A stretch of DNA of 64,000 bases from NCBI GenBank assembly GCA_036971615.1, contig JAYKKR010000025.1, positions 124,001-188,000 on the forward strand. The letters are read 5' to 3'. The notes under the pieces were generated by a model, which saw nothing but the letters and a program-made list of their open reading frames with translations, was not told the origin of the DNA and made no database searches. Each line of letters starts with the position of its first letter. Positions within the stretch are counted from its first letter, which is position 1. The position numbers were made by a program, and so were the translations under genes. Positions 57,301 through 64,000 of this stretch are shown piece after piece. Source of the stretch: Amyloporia xantha (taxonomy: Eukaryota > Basidiomycota > Agaricomycetes > Polyporales > Adustoporiaceae).

Positions 57301-57622
57301 TACCAGGTCGCTTCTGTACATGGACAGCCTCCAGCTTCGCCCACATCGCTCTGGGATCACTCCTGATCGCCTGAACATGTGTCTGTTCCTCCACCTCTAT
57401 GCAAGACCAGATCTCCCCAGCTGCCAGATCCATCCTATTCTCAAAATCCCTCATCTCCTTGCGCTCTGAGGCGTCCAGAGGCTGTGTGAACGACGGAGCA
57501 GTCTCAGAGCCATTGACAATGCGCCAGGCAGCACAGGACTTGAGTCTGGCCTTCATGTCTAGAGCCCATTGCTGATAGTTTCGAGAACTGAGCTTAGGGA
57601 ACGAAGCAGAGGAGGGGGTCAT
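54345..57622 (-). pseudogene. Right Copia-3 gag-pol, 5' part
   Basis: An almost identical inverted copy of 40103-43381. It has the same frame change after Gag, the same integrase deletion after QNGI, the same TTTGA deletion before the RT start and the same helicase junction. Differences seen are few: KYTS for EYTS in Gag, and no extra C after the protease, so the segment PHSVPIRLANNSIIYSAGLG stays in frame here. Shared damage proves a common parent after the deletions had occurred. Confidence 0.9.
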
Positions 57623-57833
57623 AGCAGCAGTCGAAGGCGAGCAAGGTGGTGGGATGGGAGACGAAGACGCAGGGCAGCAGCGAGCGATTTGAGCGATTTA
57701 TCGATAAATCGATGGATGGTGCTGATCTGAGCTGATAAGAGTGATAGGGCACTCAGATGGGATGTCTGAGGCCTGTAGAGCGACAGGGAGCTGTAGGACA
57801 GGCAGATATGGTGTTCTGAGGCGTCAGAGCACG

Positions 57834-57845
57834 GGGCTCATAACC
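57834..57845 (-). other. Primer binding site of the right Copia-3
   Basis: GGTTATGAGCCC on the minus strand adjoins the 5' LTR. It is complementary to the initiator tRNA-Met anticodon arm. Confidence 0.85.
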
Positions 57846-58108
57846 TGTAAGGCTTGCAGTGATTGCTGAAGACTCAGAAAGCAGCCAAAGGCCTAAGTCG
57901 AGCTGTGTCAAGGATAGTGTATTGAGAGAGATACTACAATACTCACCTAAGTCGAGCTGTGTCAAGGATAGAGACCCACAGCTCGACTCAGGAGCGAAGT
58001 ACATGTGTGCTTACATAAGGATAGATGTCTCACGCTTATGGCGCACTCTACAGAGTCCATTGAACGAAATAAACGAATGAAAAGAAACCGGGCAAACCAC
58101 ACTCAATA
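57846..58108 (-). repeat. 5' LTR of the right Copia-3
   Basis: 263 bp, minus orientation. The outer flank is GAGCA (58109-58113), that is TGCTC on the element strand, matching the flank after the left copy's 3' LTR. It is of the CTGCTTTCTG/AATCACTGC type. Confidence 0.9.
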
Positions 58109-58229
58109 GAGCACGCAGCTGGTTTTCCTTACTACCTCGGTAGTTCTATATCGTGTAGCTGCATAGAGAGTTGGGTATGTCCACATTCTTATCGTGTCCT
58201 TGGCCTCGCTTGTTTACACATATCAGACC

Positions 58230-59214
58230 ATGGCTGATGCAAACACATTGAGGAAGGGAACATCTGTCCAATTTGTGCTGCAGCCCATTCCTGGTGTCGG
58301 TAAGTGCATGTGACTTCGTTGAGCAACTCCTCATTGATTTACCCTTTTCAGACCGGCAGCAGCGATGTAAGGCTTTTGACGCAGCAGTGGCAGCGGACGT
58401 CGGGGACAACTGCAATGTGATTACTTCCCTGAGCGAGAACTGGGTCCCTGAGTTTCCTGTCATCCATCAGCGCAAGATAGTCACCTACACTGATGGCCTC
58501 TGGGGCCCTCAAGAGTACACGCGTTGGCCGCAAAGGCTTCACCCCAAAGTGATCGTTGCGATGGCACATGCTGCCTTGTTTTATGCTTCCCAGCTGCTCT
58601 ACTCATCTGCACTGCCTCGCCTTGTGGCACCTGCCGTGGAGCCTGCAGACACAGGCCCGAGTGGCGCCAAGTGACACAAGGGGCACGAGGGAACGGTAAA
58701 CGTTGTCCCAGGAACGCAGAGTGGCCCAAGCGGATCCCAAGGAAGCCAATCACGCAAGGGCAAGAAAAGGAGCAGGGGTACACAAGGCTTGGGAACGGTT
58801 GGCAAGAGAGGGGTGGAGGCGAGCACGAGCACAATAGGTGAATGGGAGGAGGGCGAACTGCGCGTTATCCCTCGGCAGCTGATCCAACGACCTCCCCATC
58901 CAGCCACCACTTGGGTGTCCCCGCACAACGACCTTGTGGCCCCTAGCCTGGTGTGGACTGACTGTCTGCGTGCCATCTCCCCTCTCCGCAGTCCTCCCCC
59001 ACTGGCCGCTGTCTATTTCTTTCCTCCACCCTTTCTATTTGCACAGGCCAATGGGGAGATCGGGAGAGATGTACACAACTATATACGAATTCGTATGTTC
59101 TGTCGTCAGCGTCTTCTCGACTGCGATATAGATGCGAGCCCGCTTAGAACGGGAGAATGGCGGGAGGCACTGTTTGGCGACTATGGAGTTCAAGAGCCTG
59201 GTCTTAATTTTTAA
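58230..59214 (+). pseudogene. Family W hypothetical gene, shortened paralogue of 28475-30677
   Basis: ATG 58230 (MADANTLRKGTSVQFVLQ). A 52-nt intron (58300-58351, GTAAGT to TTTTCAG) joins in phase to DRQQRCKAFDAAVAADVGDN, then NWVPEFPVIHQRK. A TGA at 58672-58674 interrupts a frame that is otherwise open to 59214. The second half has a basic linker, then PPPFLFAQANGEIGRDVHNY and GEWREALFGDYG, and ends early in GLNF. Compared with the first copy, the middle (about 250 residues) and the C-terminus are missing. It stands directly upstream of, and on the same strand as, the TET/JBP-like gene. The function is unknown. Confidence 0.6.
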
Positions 59215-59327
59215 AGAGCCATCACTATGGGATTGGCAGACTCCTTGTAGCCGGCGTCACCAACACAAACAAAGCACTACCTTTAATAAATCCTTTGGTT
59301 TCAGTCTGATGATTTATTCTCCTTCAC

Positions 59328-60921
59328 AGCCGTTATTGCACAAGTACAGGTCGACTTCCAGTTTGATAACCTGCTGCACAATGCAGTCCTTACCGAGCAG
59401 AGCTCCGACAATGACGACACTGAAGGGTATCCCATTAGTACTGTGTCGTGGACGCCTTTCTCTTCCCCAACACCTCTATCGCCAGTTCCTGATACAAATT
59501 CGCCATTCGGACCCTTCTTCGGACAAGAGGTGTCCCTTCTATCTGACATACCCGACATCACCTTGGCCCCCATATGTCACGTGTCAAATGGCTAAGGTGC
59601 AGCTAACAGCTAAGGCGCAGCACTGAGGGACTGAGAGAACCACAAGTGGGCTAGAGTCCAAAGTAAGCAACTGGTGTATTAAGGATGTAAGGGATACAAC
59701 ATACCTAGAGTCCAAAGTAAGCAACTGGTGGGGACCAGGCTGAGGACTCTAGGGCCTATATATATGATAGAGAACAATAGAGAAAGAGAACAATAGAGGG
59801 TGGCACAATGGAAGTGGAACAATGGGGAGTGGCACAATGAGCAGAAGGTCTATTGTGCCACTGTGGCACCAATACAATGGAGTGAGTGGCATAAGCCTAG
59901 AACGAGCTAGAAAGTCCTAGAACAGATACAATGGAAGGATAACAATGGAAACATGCCATAGGAGCACTGAGACAATGAAGGAGACACTGGGAGACTGGCA
60001 GAGCACAGATTTTGACATCACGCTCATCAGACAACCCGATTCCATACCAAGTGCAAAGAACCGCCGCCATCTGAGAATTTGCAAGGCTCAGTGGAGAGTA
60101 GGAGACAGAAAGCACGCAGCAAAGCCAGACGCGCTGCCCGTTGTGAGCGTGAGAGGGAGGCGCGACCATATGGCCAATATGAAGTCCGTCCAAGGGCCCT
60201 TGAACGGGCTGTTTATGCTGCGGCTCCAATTCATACCGCATTGAACCCTTTGAACTTCTCTCACACAAAGGGAGGATATACAGGTGGGAGGGGCACCAAG
60301 AATTCACATGGGGTTCTCGGGTTGGAGGAACTCGTGGGTCCATCATCTCGGTTCAAGTTCAGACTCGAACACTGGGACAGTCGGTATGTCTCATATCCCT
60401 GTCATGTTTACATGATGCTCATGGGGCTCAGCACGTCGAGGCCAATACTTGATCATCTTCGGCCATTGTACGACAGATATCCACAGCTTAACCGCAACTT
60501 CAACAACAGCGTGTTTGCATGTACCACCATCAACTTTGGTCCTAGGACTTGCACTTTTGAACACCTCGACTCTGGCAATCTTCCATTTGGATGGTGTGCC
60601 ATTACTGCTCTGGGGTCTTTTGATCCCGTGTGTGGTGGGCATCTTGTCTTATGGGACATGGGCGTTGATATCGAATTTCCGCCAGGATCAACTGTACTTA
60701 TTCCCTCTGCGACGATGTGTCATTCCAACGTCGCTATCTTGGAGGGTGAAACACGCTACTCATTCACGCAATATACCGCTGGTGGCCTTTTTCGATGGGT
60801 GAATCAAGGTTTCCAGCCACAATCCTCATACATGCTACGCTGGGACAACACGCAAAGAAGAAGGAGGACCTACGGGCAGAAGAGCGTTGGAGGATGGGTA
60901 TCGGCTTGTTCTCCCTTTTAG
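59328..60921 (+). CDS. TET/JBP-like 2-oxoglutarate/Fe(II) dioxygenase (KDZ-associated type)
   Basis: The catalytic part is in the exon 60058-60921: FKFRLEHWDSRYVSYPCH, NNSVFACTTINFGPRTCTFE, the metal-binding HLD at 60562-60570, GGHLVLWDMGVDIEFPPG, the distal His in MCHSN (60721-60723) and the 2-oxoglutarate-binding Arg region ETRYSFTQYTAGGLFRW. An HxD...H...R arrangement with these neighbours matches the fungal TET/JBP family, which oxidises 5-methylcytosine in DNA and is expanded in agaricomycetes with KDZ transposons. A basic stretch RRQKARSKARRAARC lies at its start. An earlier ex­on at about 59328-59597 (VDFQFDNLLHNAVLTEQSSD, acidic and Pro-rich) is likely the N-terminus. The 0.4 kb between is an intron or insertion. 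The core has no stop. The start codon is not settled. Confidence 0.7.
59600..60010. repeat. Repeat-rich stretch within the TET/JBP-like gene
   Basis: GAGTCCAAAGTAAGCAACTG occurs twice (59648 and 59708). A run of ACAATGG words covers 59780-59950, with a small inverted pair around TATTGTGCCACTGTGGCACC. It behaves like an inserted repeat or an enlarged intron; clean boundaries were not found. Confidence 0.5.
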
Positions 60922-60924
60922 AGT

Positions 60925-61960
60925 CTCTCCAATCTCAGAGGCCTGTGTGAGAATAACTGTGTCGTTGATTGGGGATGTGTTCTTAGTTATAGGCCTGATG
61001 AATGTTCTTTATGTACATAATATTGCCCAACATCTAATTACTTCATGCTCAATAAGCCTCTATAACATTCGAATCTCATACGCTCGCCGCACCAACAAAA
61101 GCAGTCATTTTGCTCCGTGGGTGGCATGTCATCTTGGTCTGAGCCAGATATCACACGGCTTGTGAATGGCTAGGGAAGGAAGGTTATGTTGGGAGATGCT
61201 GTTGAGGATTGGACACGACCGTCACATCTGACATGTATCCACGAACAAACTGTTCGCTTTCTTCCCTCTCAAAGCACACTTTTTCTGAATCGCCCTCCAA
61301 CCTTCCCCACATATCGCGTGAGGAACCTTCGAAAAAGAAACATGATCTCATGATTCCGAGAAGGCATCGTTATTAGCAGCGCCATTTCAATATTATGCAA
61401 TTGCTGGTTTACATCGCTGAGGGCAAATTTCGTGAACTTGAACGAAGACCCGGCCGGACATCCAGGTTGTGCCACCAGTGAGCCAATTGTTAGAGGCCAC
61501 CGGAACACTATTGGCGATCTCAGAGAAGCTGCCCTCTCCCACAAAATGAACAGTTCTATAATGTGAGGAATCAGTGTCGGCATCTCCTCAGCTAGGGTAA
61601 AGCGACAGGCTCACTGGCAGGCAGGATACAAATACGGCAAGAATCTATCTAAGGCGGCCAATATATGTCTTCGTAGGTAGGATTCACGGTCCGGAACGGC
61701 ATGCACGAGACTCAAAGTAGAGAACAATGGGAGGCGGCGAAGATTATGTTGTGCTGTGTTCGTCGGATTGCCCGAGACAAGTTGATTTCACGATCAGATG
61801 GCCGCTAGAGACAGTGTCACGCTAGATTTGAGGTGGCGGCTGACAAGACTGGCGGTGAAATACTGTTGAATGAACATGGACAACGGATGAGAGGGGGTGT
61901 GAATAACTGAAGAGATGAATATAAAGTTTAATTTTATCAATACACATGTCAAACCGACAG
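60925..61960. other. Stretch with nothing recognised
   Basis: About 1 kb between the dioxygenase gene and the RhoGAP remnant. Short frames exist on both strands but none resembles a known protein, and no inverted or direct terminal repeats were found. Confidence 0.4.
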
Positions 61961-61982
61961 ACCTCTACCAGTCGCCAGGAGC

Positions 61983-64000
61983 TCAGGCTCGGACTAGACT
62001 GCGCATAGGGCACAACCGCCGGACTGCCAGACTTGGACCGTTTTGTATGATAGAGACCTGATCTTCGCTGTACGTGCCTATTACAAAATGCACGAGCTCT
62101 TCGACCCAGCTGTCACGCTGTGTGTTGCTCTCTGCACAGAGAGCATGTCTCGGACTTGAGCCAGCGGGCCCACGTTTGGCCTCGAGAATGAGGAAGGCAT
62201 GGCGATACTCACTGTCTTCGTCTGAATCACGCCTATCTGGTCCTCGCTGCTGGCAGCCGATTTGTGCGCTGGTGGTCATGATGAACCTGAGGTGCACCTC
62301 CACGCTACGTCATCAGGAAGAAAAGTGTTAGCGCAGGCACATAACACGAGAAGCGGACGATTTGCACGTGTGTGCAGCGGGGCACACAGATTGGGAGAGA
62401 GAAGGATACATTCACGCTTTCATAGTATTCCAAGGAAGGATCCTGCAACACGAAGTACCTGGATTTCCATCTGCCAAAGTTCTTGCCTCACTTCGTCAAG
62501 TAACCTTCCTTGTATCCGGCCTGCGAGACAGGCTTCTGAGCCTCATGGACAATGTCTGATGTGAAAAAGGCAATAACTTTGTCCTTATTCTTGACTGGCA
62601 GGGCGATCAACGACTGCAGGTACTGCTCGAGAGCGCTCTATGGGAGATAACAAGAAAAGACATTAGCCAATCCGAACAACTGCAGATGTCGAGATGACGC
62701 TAAGTAAGGTTTGAAGGCAGAATTCAGGAAGCCCCAAGGGATGATGGTGAGAATAGAAGATGTTAAAAAGATGCAAAAGCTGCAAGCTTAGCAACATGTA
62801 GAAAGTGCGAGAAGCCAAGCATGAAAGTGTATGAAAGTGTATCCAATGAAGACAAATAGCTAATCAATACAAACACAAGGGAGGTGGTGAAAACAGGTCT
62901 ATTGGCCCATAGTGGAGGAGCAACATTCTGTCACAAGCTTTTGGGAAACAGACACAAAGCAAGATGTTCACAGGAACTCGCAGGATGAAGCAGAATACAA
63001 ACGCACCTTCCTCTGGTCCACCTTCGCCGGTGCGTGGTCCCGCCAAAGCCGCCCCTCCGGCAGGGTGACCATCTTCTTGATAACATTCTTGCTCACACTG
63101 GTGCGCACGCGTGCATCAGGTCCTAGCACATCGCTGTACAGCTTCTCTACGCTCTAGGGCTTCTTACCCTTCCCCGGGTTCACGGATATGACGAAGGAAA
63201 GCACTTCCTTCCCTCGGTCGTTCGGCCAAATGGGTCGACGTGATAACATGTATGTCCGTACGAGGCAAGTCGGTTGCGAGCAGAGAGAGAGTGCGGAACT
63301 TCATCTGTGGTGGGCCCGATGCCATAGGAAAGGGAGAGACAGGTGTGCTGGGCTGCGGAGGTAGGTTTAGTTGTGACGAGTCAGAACTCGCCCAGCCTTG
63401 GCCTGGCGCGAATGCGGTGGTCGAAGGTGGCAGCGGAAACTCTTCAGCTATGGAGTGTTTACTCGTTGCTAAGCTACGCTCGTCCACACTGTCGTATGCA
63501 CTGTCGTCCCCATCATCGGCATTTGATGTGCGGGCACCCTCCATGCCAGAATACACGCTGTCTTCGTCCCTCATGTCAAGGAACGGAGCAGCCTCATCCA
63601 CTGACTTTCGTGAGCGCTCCCCACTTGCTCTAGAACTAAGACTCATGCCCGAGGGTGTGCCCGACTGACTGCACACCGACTCGATCGTCTCTGCGATCTT
63701 GGGCATCTGCAGCTTGATGGGTGAGTTCTGCCCTGAGCCTGACAGGAAGCCTGCCCCGCTGACGCTTGGTCTGGGCATGGGTGAGTCGCCGAGGTTGGTG
63801 TAGTAGCGCTTCGCCTCCTCTGGTAGAGATATGCGCAACTCGTGTGACAGCGCAAACAGCCCTCACACAGCCAACTCGCCGTTCATGACTGGGCTCCGAG
63901 TTAGCGACCTTGCAGAGTATGATCCTTGCTTCTCTGAAGAGACTTGTTGATGTGAGCGTGGTGGCCGCGCTGGAGAGGAGTTGCGAGGAGCGGTATGCTC
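61983..64000 (-). pseudogene. PX-PH-RhoGAP (Bem3-like) gene remnant, partial
   Basis: The gene enters from the right edge on the minus strand. Ser-rich N-terminal parts (LRISLPEEAKRYYTNLGDSP, KLQMPKIAETIESVCSQSG) lead into a PX-like region: FRTLSLLATDLPRTDIHV, then EVLSFVISVNPGKGKKP, SVEKLYSDVLGPDARVR and LPEGRLWRDHAPAKVDQRK. An intron of about 370 nt follows, then LEQYLQSLIALPVKNKD and a PH domain (AGYKEGYLTK, GKNFGRWKSRYFVLQ). After another intron come EYRHAFLILEAKRGPAG and HALCAESNTQRDSWVEELV. The catalytic RhoGAP domain is missing. Damage: frameshift near 63195, TAG 63154-63156, TGA 62488-62490 (at a KRGKN position, so CGA to TGA) and TGA 63863-63865. Bem3-type proteins switch off Cdc42 at membranes. 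Confidence 0.75.

Noticed and set aside
39617..58108. A CRISPR-like or prokaryotic repeat array
   Set aside because: Repeats here are LTRs, inverted retrotransposon arms and a degenerate minisatellite, with no regular spacers.
62308..62335. CATCAGGAAGAAAAGTG, resembling the end of a CATCAGG element
   Set aside because: It lies inside a likely intron of the RhoGAP remnant, differs after CATCAGGAA, has no subterminal repeats, and no matching inverted end follows.

Overview
The window looks like a transposon-dense, gene-poor stretch of a mushroom-forming fungus (Agaricomycetes). Reasons: Ty1/copia retrotransposons of several families, a KDZ transposase with its CxC2 cysteine cluster, a TET/JBP-like dioxygenase, a RecQ-type helicase of the expanded agaricomycete kind, a Bem3-like PX-PH-RhoGAP relic, and introns of about 40-60 nt with CTGAC-like branch points. 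No bacterial signal, rRNA gene or complete tRNA gene was seen. Nearly every long reading frame is broken by a frameshift, a deletion or one or two in-frame stops. The small gene at 32893-33647 is the clearest multi-exon gene that looks intact.

Layout. 1-10.1 kb: nested copia elements. The end of Copia-1 (+) lies against the LTR of Copia-2 (-). That LTR is split by a small element of the CATCAGG family. The Copia-2 pol is split by a gag-only LTR element (3950-5344) and by a second CATCAGG element (7152-9913). 10.1-19.4 kb: a tRNA-derived SINE, a truncated C2H2 zinc-finger gene, CATCAGG element B with a TRIM nested inside it, and a gene remnant cut apart by three elements (B, E1 and the foldback element F). 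19.4-22 kb: a C2H2 reading frame and a degenerate GTTAAC-rich repeat. 22-30.7 kb: three multi-exon, transposon-type hypothetical genes on the minus strand, one hit by CATCAGG element D. 30.7-32.9 kb: degenerate direct repeats. 32.9-35.9 kb: a divergent gene pair, KDZ transposase (+) and a small 3-exon gene (-). 35.9-39.6 kb: element E2 and CATCAGG element C.

39.6-58.1 kb is the most remarkable part. Two copies of Copia-3 face each other (39617-50939 plus, 51650-58108 minus). Their flanking 5-bp target duplications are exchanged (CTTAG...TGCTC and TGCTC...CTTAG), which is the signature of an inversion between them. The left copy carries a 3.7-kb unit (43382-47116) bounded by a 9-bp target duplication. 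It holds a RecQ-like helicase gene and a convergent partner gene. A second insertion full of 22-bp repeats lies at 47465-50253. The right copy carries only the first 0.9 kb of the helicase unit, fused to an intact copia RT-RNase H frame.

58.2-64 kb: a paralogue of the 28.5-30.7 kb gene, followed directly by a TET/JBP-like 2-oxoglutarate dioxygenase gene, a stretch with nothing recognised, and a decayed PX-PH-RhoGAP gene running off the right edge. The region reads as layered insertion, recombination and C-to-T decay rather than as a functioning gene cluster.
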